Shown here: positions 18,661 to 27,828 of the stretch, piece by piece
Position numbering within the stretch: the first letter of the stretch is position 1
How the letters are laid out: each line of letters begins with the position of its first letter
Source: Streptomyces sp. NBC_01235
GTDB lineage: Bacteria; Actinomycetota; Actinomycetes; Streptomycetales; Streptomycetaceae
Length of the DNA stretch: 64,000 nucleotides
Direction: 5' to 3'
Assembly (NCBI RefSeq): GCF_035989285.1
Contig: NZ_CP108513.1
Coordinates: forward strand, 2,728,001 to 2,792,000
Translations under genes and position numbers: made by a program
Notes under the pieces: generated by a model
Database searches by the model: none
The model's input: the letters and a program-made list of their open reading frames with translations, nothing else
What the model was told of the DNA's origin: nothing

Positions 18661-20199
18661 GTGACCGACGCGCACACCGCCGGCCCGTTCATCGCAGCCA
18701 TCGACCAGGGCACCACCTCTTCCCGCTGCATCGTCTTCGACCGGGACGGCCGGATCGTCTCCGTCGACCAGAAGGAGCACGAGCAGATCTTCCCGAAGCC
18801 GGGCTGGGTCGAGCACAACGCCAACGAGATCTGGACCAACGTCCAGGAAGTCGTCGCCGGAGCCATCGAGAAGGCCGGCATCACGCGGGACGACATCAAG
18901 GCCATCGGCATCACCAACCAGCGTGAGACCACGCTGCTGTGGGACAAGAACACCGGTGAGCCCGTCCACAACGCCATCGTCTGGCAGGACACCCGCACCG
19001 ACGCGCTCTGCAAGGAGCTCGGCCGCAACGTCGGCCAGGACCGCTTCCGCCGCGAGACGGGCCTCCCTCTCGCCTCCTACTTCGCCGGCCCGAAGGCGCG
19101 TTGGCTGCTCGACAACGTCGAGGGCCTGCGTGAGCGCGCCGAGGCGGGCGACATCCTCTTCGGCACGATGGACAGCTGGGTCATCTGGAACCTGACGGGC
19201 GGTGTGAACGGCGGCCACCACGTCACCGACGTCACCAACGCCTCCCGCACCATGCTGATGAACCTGCACACGCTGGAGTGGGACGAGAAGATCGCCGAGT
19301 CCATCGGCGTCCCGCTGGCGATGCTGCCCGAGATCCGCTCCTCCGCCGAGGTGTACGGCGAGGTCACCGGCGGCAAGCTGGGCGACCTGCTCGGCGGCAT
19401 CCCGGTCGCCTCCGCGCTCGGCGACCAGCAGGCGGCCCTGTTCGGCCAGACCTGTTTCGCCGAGGGCGAGGCCAAGTCGACGTACGGCACCGGCACGTTC
19501 ATGCTGCTGAACACCGGCGAGAAGATCATCAACTCGTACTCGGGCCTGCTGACCACCGTCGGCTACCGCATCGGGAACGACAAGCCGGTCTACGCCCTCG
19601 AGGGCTCGATCGCCGTCACCGGTTCGCTGGTGCAGTGGATGCGCGACCAGATGGGCCTGATCTCCACCGCCGCCGAGATCGAGACGCTCGCGCTCTCCGT
19701 CGAGGACAACGGCGGCGCCTACTTCGTGCCGGCCTTCTCCGGTCTGTTCGCCCCGTACTGGCGCTCCGACGCCCGGGGTGTGATCGCCGGCCTGACCCGG
19801 TACGTCACCAAGGCGCACCTGGCGCGCGCCGTCCTGGAGGCCACTGCCTGGCAGACCCGTGAGATCACCGACGCCATGACGAAGGACTCCGGCGTCGAGC
19901 TCGCGGCCCTCAAGGTCGACGGCGGCATGACCTCCAACAACCTGCTGATGCAGACCCTCTCGGACTTCCTGGACGCCCCCGTGGTGCGCCCGATGGTCGC
20001 CGAGACCACCTGCCTCGGCGCCGCCTACGCCGCCGGTCTCGCCGTCGGCTTCTGGACCAGCACCGACGACCTGCGCGCCAACTGGCGCCGGGCCGCCGAG
20101 TGGACCCCCCGCATGGACGCGGACGCCCGCGACCGTGAGTACAAGAGCTGGCTCAAGGCCGTGGAGCGGACCATGGGCTGGATCGAAGACGAAAACTGA
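18661..20199 (+). CDS. glpK: Glycerol kinase GlpK
   Basis: This 512-residue FGGY kinase phosphorylates glycerol to sn-glycerol 3-phosphate. The N-terminal [14 protein letters not shown] phosphate-binding loop, [12 protein letters not shown], the [17 protein letters not shown] motif ([14 protein letters not shown]) and C-terminal [13 protein letters not shown] are all intact, as is the family length. GTG 18661 follows CAGGAG; the upstream reading frame is not used. It is 74 nt after glpF and 19 nt before glpD, consistent with one polycistronic message. Confidence 0.97.
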   Translation: MTDAHTAGPFIAAIDQGTTSSRCIVFDRDGRIVSVDQKEHEQIFPKPGWVEHNANEIWTNVQEVVAGAIEKAGITRDDIKAIGITNQRETTLLWDKNTGEPVHNAIVWQDTRTDALCKELGRNVGQDRFRRETGLPLASYFAGPKARWLLDNVEGLRERAEAGDILFGTMDSWVIWNLTGGVNGGHHVTDVTNASRTMLMNLHTLEWDEKIAESIGVPLAMLPEIRSSAEVYGEVTGGKLGDLLGGIPVASALGDQQAALFGQTCFAEGEAKSTYGTGTFMLLNTGEKIINSYSGLLTTVGYRIGNDKPVYALEGSIAVTGSLVQWMRDQMGLISTAAEIETLALSVEDNGGAYFVPAFSGLFAPYWRSDARGVIAGLTRYVTKAHLARAVLEATAWQTREITDAMTKDSGVELAALKVDGGMTSNNLLMQTLSDFLDAPVVRPMVAETTCLGAAYAAGLAVGFWTSTDDLRANWRRAAEWTPRMDADARDREYKSWLKAVERTMGWIEDEN

Positions 20200-20218
20200 C
20201 GAGGAGTAAGAACCCCAC

Positions 20219-21835
20219 ATGACCAGTCAGTCCACCCTGCAGTCCGTGCCTGCCCTGGGGACGCGCCCTGCGTCCGGCTCGAACCCGAGCCGTGCCGAGA
20301 CCCGGGAGCAGCTCTCCAAGGCGTCGTACGATCTCCTCGTCATCGGCGGCGGCATCCTGGGCATCTCCACCGCCTGGCACGCCGCGCAGTCCGGCCTCAG
20401 GGTGGCCCTGGTCGACGCCGGCGACTTCGCCGGCGCCACCTCTTCCGCCTCCTCCAAGCTGCTCCACGGCGGTCTGCGCTACCTGCAGACCGGCGCGGTG
20501 AAGCTGGTGGCGGAGAACCACTTCGAGCGCCGTGCGGTCTCCCGCCAGGTGGCCCCCCACCTGGCGAACCCGCTCACGTTCTACCTCCCCGTGTACAAGG
20601 GCGGGCCGCACGGCGCGGCGAAGCTCGGGGCGGGCGTCTTCGCCTACTCCGCGCTGTCGGCTTTCGGTGACGGCGTCGGCCACCTCCTGTCCCCGGCCAA
20701 GGCCGCGCAGGACGTGCCCGAGCTGCGCACCGACAACCTCAAGGCCGTGGCCGTGTACGGCGACGACCAGATGAACGATGCCCGCATGGCGCTGATGACG
20801 GTCCGCGCGGCCGTCGAGGCGGGCGCGGTCGTCCTCAACCACGCCGAGGTCACCGGCCTGCGGTTCACCAAGGGCCGGGTGACGGGCGCCGACCTGCGCG
20901 ACCGCCGGTCCGGCGACGAGTTCGGCGTCAACGCCCGTCTCGTCCTGAACGCGACCGGCCCGTGGGTCGACCACCTGCGCAAGATGGAGGACCCGGACGC
21001 GGCGCCCTCCATCCGCCTGTCGAAGGGCGCACACCTGGTCCTGAAGCGCACCGCCCCCTGGAAGGCCGCGCTCGCCACCCCCATCGACAAGTACCGCATC
21101 ACCTTCGCCCTCCCCTGGGAGGACATGCTGCTGCTCGGCACCACCGACGAGGAGTTCGAGGGCGACCCGGCGAACGTCGCGGTCACCGAGAAGGACACGG
21201 CCCAGATACTCGACGAGGCCGCGTTCTCCATCCGCGACCAGCAGCTCGATCGTGACCTCATCACGTACTCGTTCGCGGGTCTGCGCGTGCTGCCGGGCGG
21301 CCCCGGCAGCACGGCGAAGGCCAAGCGCGAGACCGTGGTCACGGAAGGCCGTGGCGGCATGCTGTCCGTCGCGGGCGGCAAGTGGACGACGTTCCGGCAC
21401 ATCGGGCGTACGGTCATGAAGAAGCTGGAGGCGCTGCCGGGCCACCCGCTGGGCGAGGACTTCGAGCCGATCTCCTCGCTGCCGAAGAAGCTGCCGCTGC
21501 CCGGCGTCGCCAACCCGCGCGCGGTCGCCCACCGACTGCTGGTCGACCACCCGGCGCCCGGCCCGCGCATGGCGGCCGACACCGCCAGGCACCTGGCCAC
21601 CCACTACGGTTCGCTGGCCTTCGACATCGCCCGGCTGGCCAACGACAACCCGGAGCTGGGCCGGCGCGTCCACCCGGACGCCCCCGAGATCCTGGCGCAG
21701 GTCGTCTACGCCCGCGACAACGAGTGGGCGGAGACGACGGACGACGTACTGCGCCGCCGTACGACGCTGACGATCCGGGGCCTGGCCACGGACGACGTCC
21801 GCGCCAAGGTGCAGGACCTGCTCGACAAGAAGTAG
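20219..21835 (+). CDS. glpD: Aerobic glycerol-3-phosphate dehydrogenase GlpD
   Basis: This FAD-dependent membrane-associated enzyme oxidises glycerol 3-phosphate to dihydroxyacetone phosphate and passes electrons to menaquinone. The dinucleotide-binding GGGILGISTAW near residue 42 is followed by the family motif SSKLLHGGLRYLQ, and a second one is FAGLRVLPGG. The C-terminal cap (about 400-538) is complete. A 40-residue Ser/Thr-rich N-terminal extension precedes the Rossmann fold. ATG 20219 follows GAGGAG. It closes the operon before a strong hairpin. Confidence 0.97.
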   Translation: MTSQSTLQSVPALGTRPASGSNPSRAETREQLSKASYDLLVIGGGILGISTAWHAAQSGLRVALVDAGDFAGATSSASSKLLHGGLRYLQTGAVKLVAENHFERRAVSRQVAPHLANPLTFYLPVYKGGPHGAAKLGAGVFAYSALSAFGDGVGHLLSPAKAAQDVPELRTDNLKAVAVYGDDQMNDARMALMTVRAAVEAGAVVLNHAEVTGLRFTKGRVTGADLRDRRSGDEFGVNARLVLNATGPWVDHLRKMEDPDAAPSIRLSKGAHLVLKRTAPWKAALATPIDKYRITFALPWEDMLLLGTTDEEFEGDPANVAVTEKDTAQILDEAAFSIRDQQLDRDLITYSFAGLRVLPGGPGSTAKAKRETVVTEGRGGMLSVAGGKWTTFRHIGRTVMKKLEALPGHPLGEDFEPISSLPKKLPLPGVANPRAVAHRLLVDHPAPGPRMAADTARHLATHYGSLAFDIARLANDNPELGRRVHPDAPEILAQVVYARDNEWAETTDDVLRRRTTLTIRGLATDDVRAKVQDLLDKK

Positions 21836-21850
21836 GCGGTACGACGGGAA

Positions 21851-21882
21851 AGGGGCGGCTCCACACCCATGGAGCCGCCCCT
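21851..21882 (+). terminator. Terminator of the glycerol operon
   Basis: A 13-bp perfect stem (21851-21863 with 21870-21882) around a 6-nt loop lies 15 nt after the glpD stop codon. Confidence 0.78.
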
Positions 21883-22126
21883 TCCGCGTGCCCGGCTCGC
21901 CTCGTGGGTTCGTTGTCAGTGCCTGGTGCCTCCATGGGCGTACGACCATCGATCAGGCGGATCCCACCGAATGGGCGGCCCTGCCGGAGGCCTTCGCAGT
22001 GGACCGTGCTCCGCCAGGTGCTCAACCACGGTTCGCTCGTGCTGGGGACGGACGGGGACGCCATGAACTGGCACCTCGTCGTGACGACCGGCTCGCGTGG
22101 GCGCGGCGCCGGCCCGCACGGACACG

Positions 22127-22612
22127 GCAGTCGCCCGCTGTCCGGTGTCCGACCTGAAGCCGGGCTGCGGGATCGCGCCCGTGCCGCGGCTGCTGAGCGC
22201 CGGTGTGACCGTGCGGCTGGGCACGGACGGGGCCGTCAGCTCCAGCTCGCCGGACGTGCTGGGGGCGATGCGACAGACGGCGCTGGTGCCCGAGGCGGGG
22301 GGGCGACCCGACGGCGGTCGGAGCCGAGCAGGCCGTCCGGATGGCGACGCTCGAGGGCGCCCCGCCGCTGGGCCTCGGGGAGCGGCTCGGCTCGCTGGAG
22401 GCGGGCGAGCGGGCCGACCTGATCGTGGTCGAGCTGACGCGCGGCGTCTGCGGCCGCACCACGACCCGTGGTCGACGCTCGCGTACACCGCGCACTCGGC
22501 GGACGTGCGGGACACGGTCGTCGACGGGCGGGTGCTGATGCGCGGCCGGACGCTCACCACGCTCGCCGAACGGGCCGTGATCGCGGATCTGGAGGCACTG
22601 CTCCGATCTGCC
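22127..22612 (+). pseudogene. Decayed amidohydrolase (MtaD/chlorohydrolase type), C-terminal remnant
   Basis: Pieces of one protein are spread over three frames. VARCPVSDLKPGCGIAP...LGTDGA (22130-22300) matches the end of the amidohydrolase barrel with the metal-binding Asp. EQAVRMATLEGAPPLGLGER...ADLIVVEL continues after a frame change at a seven-G run (22297-22303). HHDPWSTLAYTAHSADVRD...VVDGRVLMRG continues after another change near 22437-22462. This is the order in deaminases acting on methylthioadenosine, S-adenosylhomocysteine or triazines. The N-terminal half, with the HxH motif, is missing. Confidence 0.75.
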
Positions 22613-22633
22613 CCCATAATGGCGGCTGAGACA

Positions 22634-22685
22634 TCCGATGTCTGGATCCGATGCCTGGGTCCTATGTCTGGATCCGATGTCTGGG
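22634..22685. repeat. Four tandem 13-bp repeats before a FadR-type regulator
   Basis: Four consecutive copies of TCCGATGTCTGGR (each with at most one change) fill 52 bp, ending 24 bp before the GntR-family start codon. The first copy and the bases before it form the inverted repeat AGACATC-C-GATGTCT. Position and structure suggest a multi-site operator, probably autoregulatory. Confidence 0.75.
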
Positions 22686-22709
22686 CGATGAACGACAGGG
22701 AGGCCGGTC

Positions 22710-23381
22710 ATGGCAGTCACCGACGAGGCGATCGAGAAGATCAAGGGCATGATCGTCTCGGGTGCGCTGCGCCCCGGGGACCGGCTCCCCAAGGAGAGTG
22801 AGCTGGCCGCAGAGCTGGGCCTGTCCCGCAACTCCCTGCGGGAGGCGGTGCGCGCCCTGTCGCTGATCCGGATCCTGGACGTGCGCCAGGGCGACGGCAC
22901 CTACGTCACCAGCCTCAACCCACAACTGCTCCTGGAGGCGCTGAGTTTCGTCGTCGACTTCCACCGCGACGACACCGTCCTGGAGTTCCTGGCGGTGCGT
23001 CGCATCCTGGAGCCGGCCGCGACCGCGATGGCCGCCCTGCGCATCAGCGAGCAGCAACTGGACGCGCTGGACGCCCAGTTGGACAAGCTCGGCAACGCGC
23101 CGTCGGTGGAGGAACTGGTCGCCTGCGACCTGGAGTTCCACCGGGGCATCGTGCAGAGCGCCGGCAACTCGGTGCTGTGCTCGCTGCTCGACGGCCTGTC
23201 CGGACCCACCACCCGGGCCCGGATCTGGCGCGGTCTGACGCAGGAGGACGCCGTCTCCGGCACCCTGCGCGAGCACCGGGCGATCCTGGCGGCCCTGCGC
23301 GACCGGGACGCCGAGGCGGCGCGGTCGTGGGCGACGGTGCACATCGCGAGCGTGGAGCAGTGGCTGCGGTCCTCGCTCTGA
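22710..23381 (+). CDS. GntR-family (FadR subfamily) transcriptional regulator
   Basis: This 223-residue regulator has an N-terminal winged HTH (RLPKESELAAELGLSRNSLREAVRAL, residues about 25-50) and an all-helical FCD effector domain whose His/Asp metal-ligand pattern is visible (LEFHRGIVQSAGN ... LREHRAILAAL). The FCD domain commonly binds small organic acids or sugars. The effector and targets are unknown; the tandem 13-bp repeats immediately upstream are its likely operators, and the broken amidohydrolase next to it may be a former target. ATG 22710 follows a weak GGAGGCCG. Confidence 0.9.
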   Translation: MAVTDEAIEKIKGMIVSGALRPGDRLPKESELAAELGLSRNSLREAVRALSLIRILDVRQGDGTYVTSLNPQLLLEALSFVVDFHRDDTVLEFLAVRRILEPAATAMAALRISEQQLDALDAQLDKLGNAPSVEELVACDLEFHRGIVQSAGNSVLCSLLDGLSGPTTRARIWRGLTQEDAVSGTLREHRAILAALRDRDAEAARSWATVHIASVEQWLRSSL

Positions 23382-23523
23382 GAGGCACCCGGTGTGGGGT
23401 GTCCGGGGATGGTGAACGGGGCAGTGATCCGTTCACTCCCCCGTACAAGGGGGCTGCGGGCGCCCCCGCAGAACGCCGTAAGGTTGGGTGGTCAAGCGAG
23501 GGCACGTCGGAAGGAGGCGCTGG

Positions 23524-24477
23524 GTGATCGAGCTCGAGGGGGTTCCCGAGCTGATCGACCCGGTCATGGTGGCCGCGTTCGAGGGCTGGAACGATGCCGG
23601 CGACGCCGCCTCCACCGCGGTCGGGCACCTGGAGCGGGAGTGGAAGGGCGAGGTGTTCGCGGCGCTGGACGCCGAGGACTACTACGACTTCCAGGTGAAC
23701 CGCCCCACGGTGTGGATGGACGCCGGCGTGCGCAAGATCACGTGGCCGACGACGAGGTTGTCGGTCGTCCGGGTCGGCGGCGAGAAACCGCGCGACCTGG
23801 TGCTGGTACGCGGCATCGAACCATCCATGCGCTGGCGTTCGTTCTGCAACGAACTGCTGGGCTTCGCGCACGAGTTGGGCGTGGAGCTGGTGGTCATCCT
23901 GGGCGCCCTGCTCGGTGACACCCCGCACACGCGTCCGGTGCCGATCAGCGGGACGACGTCGGACGCTGACCTGGCGCAGCGGATGGACCTGGAGGAGACC
24001 AAGTACGAGGGCCCCACGGGCATCGTCGGCGTCCTCCAGGAGGCGTGCACACACGCGGGGGTGCCCGCGGTCAGCCTCTGGGCGGCCGTGCCGCACTACG
24101 TCTCCCAGCCGCCGAACCCGAAGGCGACGCTGGCCCTCCTGAACCGTCTGGAGGACCTGATCGACGTGCGCATCCCGCTGGGCGAGCTGCCCGAGGACGC
24201 GCGCGCCTGGCAGGTGGGCGTGGACCAGCTGGCCGCCGAGGACAGCGAGGTCGCCGAGTACGTGCAGACGCTGGAGGAGGCCCGGGACACCGCGGAGCTG
24301 CCGGAGGCGTCGGGCGAGGCGATCGCCCGCGAGTTCGAGCGGTATCTGCGGCGCCGGGACGGCGGCGGGCCGCCCGACCCCGGCGAGCGCACACGGCCGC
24401 CGAAGCCACCGAAGCCGATCGGGGAGATCGGGGAGATCGGGGACTCCTCCGACGACGAGGATTCGTCGGAGGACTGA
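23524..24477 (+). CDS. PAC2-family protein (proteasome assembly chaperone-like)
   Basis: This 317-residue PAC2 fold protein opens with LIDPVMVAAFEGWNDAGDAAS, and carries the family's LILGALLGDTPHTRP-like (VVILGALLGDTPHTRPV) and GIVGVLQEAC segments. Archaeal and eukaryotic relatives assist proteasome assembly; in actinobacteria the function is untested. The C-terminal 45 residues are a Pro/Gly linker ending in a very acidic DSSDDEDSSED tail. GTG 23524 follows AAGGAGG by 7 nt. It is convergent with the next gene across a strong hairpin. Its genus-level neighbourhood with the Pup-proteasome genes about 22 kb away may be coincidental. Confidence 0.88.
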   Translation: MIELEGVPELIDPVMVAAFEGWNDAGDAASTAVGHLEREWKGEVFAALDAEDYYDFQVNRPTVWMDAGVRKITWPTTRLSVVRVGGEKPRDLVLVRGIEPSMRWRSFCNELLGFAHELGVELVVILGALLGDTPHTRPVPISGTTSDADLAQRMDLEETKYEGPTGIVGVLQEACTHAGVPAVSLWAAVPHYVSQPPNPKATLALLNRLEDLIDVRIPLGELPEDARAWQVGVDQLAAEDSEVAEYVQTLEEARDTAELPEASGEAIAREFERYLRRRDGGGPPDPGERTRPPKPPKPIGEIGEIGDSSDDEDSSED

Positions 24478-24494
24478 ACGGGCTGAAGTGCCTG

Positions 24495-24528
24495 GCAGGG
24501 GCGGTGCGCCGGAGCGCACCGCCCCTGC
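24495..24528. terminator. Bidirectional hairpin between convergent genes
   Basis: A 15-bp perfect stem (24495-24509 with 24514-24528) with a CGGA loop lies between the PAC2 gene and the convergent secreted protein gene. Confidence 0.78.
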
Positions 24529-24529
24529 G

Positions 24530-25513
24530 TCACACCTGGTCCACGGCCACCGCGTCGTACTCGGTGTCGGGGGTGGGCTCGACGTCGAAGCGCGCGTTGG
24601 GCAGGTAGAGACGGTCGCCCCAGGCCGCGACCGTCGTCGGGATGCGGAAGCGCGGGTCGGTGATCCGGGCGATCGCGGTGCCCCGGGTGCCGGCCGCGTT
24701 CAGCCGGAAGACGTCGATCGCGTTCTGCTGTTGCTGGACGGCGTAGAGGATCCTGCCGAGCAACAGCAGACCGTCCCCGTTGGGCAGCCGGGCCGTGCCC
24801 AGGTCCACGGCGCGGGCGGTCCCGGTGCGCGGGTCGACCCGCATGAGGCCGCCGCCGCCGGCGAAGGCGTTGACCAGGAGCAGGGCGCTGCCGTCGGGCG
24901 TGCGCTCGATGCCGTTGGCGGTGAAGTCGTCGCCCTGGACCCAGTCGCCGCCCAGCGGGACGGTCTCCACGTCCTCGGGTGTGCCGTGTCGGCCGAGGAC
25001 CAGCTTGTACAGCAGTGGCTTGAAGGAGTCGGTGAACCAGGCGGCGCCTGGGGTGAGGATCACGTCGTTCACGAAGGCGCCGCCGGTGGCATACACCTTC
25101 CCGGTCTCGCCGGTGCGGGCGTCGGCGACACGGATCTCGCCACTGGCACCACCGGCGAGGAAGAGCCTGGCGTGCCGGTCGATCTTCAGGCCCACGGTGG
25201 GATGCCCGGCGCCGAGGCCCTGGACGACGACGGAGCCCCGGCCGGTGGCGAGGCCGGCGCGGTAGACGGCGCCGTCGGCCAGGGAACCGAAGTGGGCGAA
25301 GGGGCTCGCCCCGATGGTGATGCCCTCGGGCTGGAAGCCGTCGGGCAGTGGGAACGCGGCCGGCCACCCGGCCCCGCCCGTCTCGGCCGCGTGAGCGGTG
25401 CCGGTGGTGCCGAGCAGGGCCGCGCCGGACAGGGCGGCGGCCGTGGTGAGGAGTCTGCGTCGGGCGAAGGAACGGTCTAAGGATCGATCTGAGGAGCGGT
25501 CTGTGGGTATCAC
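24530..25513 (-). CDS. Secreted SMP-30/beta-propeller protein (Tat-type signal)
   Basis: This 327-residue protein has an N-terminal ARRRLLTTAAALSG stretch followed by a hydrophobic core and an AHAA cleavage site; the Arg run suggests Tat export. The mature part shows repeated beta-propeller blades of the gluconolactonase/SMP-30 superfamily (PEGITIG, VNDVILTPGAAWFTDS, TANGIERTPDGSALLLVN, LPNGDGLLLLG). The Asn and Asp of NGIE and NGDG could bind a metal as in that family. GTG 25513 follows GAAGGA by 7 nt; the longer ORF adds an Arg/His-rich stretch that is unlikely to be translated. The substrate is unknown. Confidence 0.82.
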   Translation of the reverse strand: MIPTDRSSDRSLDRSFARRRLLTTAAALSGAALLGTTGTAHAAETGGAGWPAAFPLPDGFQPEGITIGASPFAHFGSLADGAVYRAGLATGRGSVVVQGLGAGHPTVGLKIDRHARLFLAGGASGEIRVADARTGETGKVYATGGAFVNDVILTPGAAWFTDSFKPLLYKLVLGRHGTPEDVETVPLGGDWVQGDDFTANGIERTPDGSALLLVNAFAGGGGLMRVDPRTGTARAVDLGTARLPNGDGLLLLGRILYAVQQQQNAIDVFRLNAAGTRGTAIARITDPRFRIPTTVAAWGDRLYLPNARFDVEPTPDTEYDAVAVDQV

Positions 25514-25610
25514 GGTGCGTCCTTCCGCGTGGGACCGGCGGTGGCCGGTGAACGGTCGACGATCACCCACAGCCCATCACAGGTCGGCAGCCTCCGGCCG
25601 GGAATTGCGC

Positions 25611-25648
25611 GAGAGGGGCGCTTCCGCCATGGCGGAAGCGCCCCTCTC
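25611..25648 (-). terminator. 38-bp perfect palindrome after mshC
   Basis: The sequence 25611-25648 is a perfect palindrome with 19-bp arms and no spacer; the RNA would form a hairpin of about 17 bp. It lies 16 nt after the mshC stop codon. The lack of any loop bases makes it also a possible cruciform or protein-binding site. Confidence 0.7.
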
Positions 25649-25663
25649 CTCGGCTCTCCTGCG

Positions 25664-26893
25664 TTACAGCGCCACGCCCAGCAGCGCGTCCACGGCCCGG
25701 GACACGACGCCGGGGGCGCCGATGTCCGTGCCGCCCCGCTCCTGCTGGAGCGCGGCCCAGCGGTCGACGGCGGCGAGTGCGGCCGGGGCGTCGAGGTCGT
25801 GGGCGAGGGCCTCGCGGATCTCGTCGACGAGTGCCTCGGCGGGCGGTCCGTCGGGCCGGGAGACGGCGGCACGCCAGCGCGCGAGCCGGGCCTCGGCGTC
25901 CGCCAGGACCTGGTCGGTCCACTCCCAGTCGGCCCGGTAGTGGTGGGCGAGGAGGGTGAGCCGGATGGCGGCGGGGTCGACGCCGTCCTGGCGCAGCTTC
26001 GAGACGAAGACGAGGTTGCCCTTGGACTTGGACATCTTCTCGCCGTCGAGGGCGACCATGCCGGCGTGGACGTACGCCTTGGCCATGGGGAACTCGCCGG
26101 TCAGCACCTGGGCGTGGGAGGCGCCCATCTCGTGGTGCGGGAAGGCGAGGTCGGAGCCGCCGCCCTGAACGTCGAAGCCCATCCCGAGGTGGTCGAGGGC
26201 GATGGCCACGCACTCGATGTGCCAGCCGGGCCGGCCACGGCCGAGCGAGCCGCCGTCCCAGTCGGGCTCGCCCTCGCGGGCGGCCATCCACAGCATCGGG
26301 TCGAGCGGGTTCTTCTTGCCCGGGCGGTCCGGGTCGCCGCCGCGCTCGGCGGACAGCAGCCGCATGGCCGCGGCGTCGAGGTTCGAGACCTTGCCGAAGT
26401 GCGGGTCGGACTCGACGGAGAAGTAGATGTCGCCTTCGAGTTCGTAGGCGGCGCCGGCGTCCCGCAGCCGCTCGACGAGCGGCACGATGCCGGGTATCGC
26501 CTCCACGGCGCCTATGTAGTGCCGCGGCGGGAGCATCCGCAGGGCCGTCATGTCCTCGCGGAAGAGGACCGTCTCCTTCTCGGCGAGGGCGACCCAGTCG
26601 ACGCCGTCGCGTACGGCCCGCTCCAGCAGCGGGTCGTCGACGTCGGTGACGTTCTGGACGTAGTGAACCTGCCGCTTGGTGTCGAGCCACACGCGCTGAA
26701 CCAGGTCGAACGCGTTGTAGGTCGCCGCGTGACCCATGTGGGTCGCGTCGTACGGCGTGATGCCGCAGACGTAGATACGGGCGACGGGACCGGGGTCGAG
26801 GGAGACCAAGCCGCCGGTCGCGGTGTCGTGGATCCTCAGGTCGCGGCCCTGACCAGGCAGGGCGGGGACCTCGGAAGCGGGCCAGGCATGCAT
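25664..26893 (-). CDS. mshC: Mycothiol ligase MshC (cysteine:GlcN-Ins ligase)
   Basis: MshC joins cysteine to glucosaminyl-inositol in mycothiol synthesis. It is related to cysteinyl-tRNA synthetase but is shorter, 409 residues here, with no anticodon-binding tail. The HIGH-like motif THMGHA near residue 50, the zinc-site Cys in [12 protein letters not shown], the WHIEC motif and KMSKSKGN near 285 are all present. It starts the downstream end of a conserved cluster: SCO1664-type gene, DUF3090 and a histidine phosphatase lie upstream on the same strand. The ATG at 26893 has no strong ribosome-binding site. Confidence 0.95.
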   Translation of the reverse strand: MHAWPASEVPALPGQGRDLRIHDTATGGLVSLDPGPVARIYVCGITPYDATHMGHAATYNAFDLVQRVWLDTKRQVHYVQNVTDVDDPLLERAVRDGVDWVALAEKETVLFREDMTALRMLPPRHYIGAVEAIPGIVPLVERLRDAGAAYELEGDIYFSVESDPHFGKVSNLDAAAMRLLSAERGGDPDRPGKKNPLDPMLWMAAREGEPDWDGGSLGRGRPGWHIECVAIALDHLGMGFDVQGGGSDLAFPHHEMGASHAQVLTGEFPMAKAYVHAGMVALDGEKMSKSKGNLVFVSKLRQDGVDPAAIRLTLLAHHYRADWEWTDQVLADAEARLARWRAAVSRPDGPPAEALVDEIREALAHDLDAPAALAAVDRWAALQQERGGTDIGAPGVVSRAVDALLGVAL

Positions 26894-26994
26894 GTCATGA
26901 GCCTAACCGGACGGAAGTTACGTGTACGAACCGGAGCAGCGGGATGGCCGGGAAGGCGCTCTTGCGTGACTCCGTCCGAGGTGACCGTGAGCGG

Positions 26995-27828
26995 CTAGAC
27001 CGGGGGCCAGGGGATCGCCGGCCAGTCGCCGCTCGGCTCCGGGTGCTTCCCGGACTCCAGCAGCGCCTCGGCACGCGCGCGCGTGGCGCCGAGTTCGGCG
27101 GGGGTGATGAGCGCGGTCAGGGTTGCGGCCAGCCGTCCGCCGGGTTCCAGGGCGCCCGTGAGGCTCTTGAGGACCTCGACGGCCTCGCCGGTCAGGGGCT
27201 CCCCCGCCCAGCCCCACAGGAGCGTGCGCAGCTTGTTCTCGGCGTTGAAGGTGACGCCGTGGTCGATGCCGTAGAGCCGGCCCTCGGCGGTGGGCAGCAG
27301 GTGGCCGCCCTTGCGGTCGGCGTTGTTGATCACCGCGTCGAGGACGGCGAGCCGGCGCAGCCGTTCGTCGTCGGCGTGCACCAGCAGCGCGGTGCGGCCC
27401 TCGCCGACCTCGGCGAAGCCGATCGCCTTCCAGCCCGGCTCGGGCTCCTCCCCGTCCACGAGGGCGAGCAGTTCGGTCTCCGGGGCCGTCTCGATCCACA
27501 GCTGGCACATGCCCTCGCCGTAGGGCCCCTCGCGCAGCACGGTGGGCGGGACGAGACCCCAGCCGGTCGCCTCGGAGACCTCGTACGCGGCGACCTCGCG
27601 CTGGGCGAGGGTGCCGTCGGGGAAGTCCCACAAGGGTCTCTCCCCGGCGACGGGTTTGTAGACGCAGGCGGCCTCGCGGCCCTCGTGCGTGACGGCGCAG
27701 TACAGGGCCGCGTTCGAGGCGTCGCGGATGCGTCCGCGGACGACGAGCTCGCCGTGGGCGAGGAGTTCGGCGAAGGCCGGGTCGGTGGTCGTCACGCCCC
27801 CCGGCGGTATCCGTTCTGGCGCGGACAT
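26995..27828 (-). CDS. SCO1664 family protein, predicted PI3K/HipA-like kinase fold
   Basis: This 277-residue protein belongs, as I recall, to TIGR03843 (SCO1664 family). Kinase-like features are visible: a candidate ATP-binding Lys in CVYKPVAGERPL near residue 55, a catalytic-loop-like NNADRKGGHLL near 190, and a metal-binding-loop-like YGIDHGVTFN near 208. This order matches PI3/4-kinase and HipA-type folds. The substrate is unknown. ATG 27828 follows GAAGGAC by 4 nt and overlaps the end of the DUF3090 gene by 37 nt in another frame, so the two are probably translationally coupled. The cluster with mshC is shared by many actinobacteria. Confidence 0.85.
   Translation of the reverse strand: MSAPERIPPGGVTTTDPAFAELLAHGELVVRGRIRDASNAALYCAVTHEGREAACVYKPVAGERPLWDFPDGTLAQREVAAYEVSEATGWGLVPPTVLREGPYGEGMCQLWIETAPETELLALVDGEEPEPGWKAIGFAEVGEGRTALLVHADDERLRRLAVLDAVINNADRKGGHLLPTAEGRLYGIDHGVTFNAENKLRTLLWGWAGEPLTGEAVEVLKSLTGALEPGGRLAATLTALITPAELGATRARAEALLESGKHPEPSGDWPAIPWPPV

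Noticed and set aside
18583..20220. 545-codon open frame opposite glpK
   Set aside because: Mirror of a conserved kinase gene; composition is typical of shadow frames.
21888..22126. An intact N-terminal half for the decayed amidohydrolase
   Set aside because: The translated frames in this stretch lack the HxH metal motif and barrel strands; only the C-terminal motifs are recognisable, so the feature was started at 22127.
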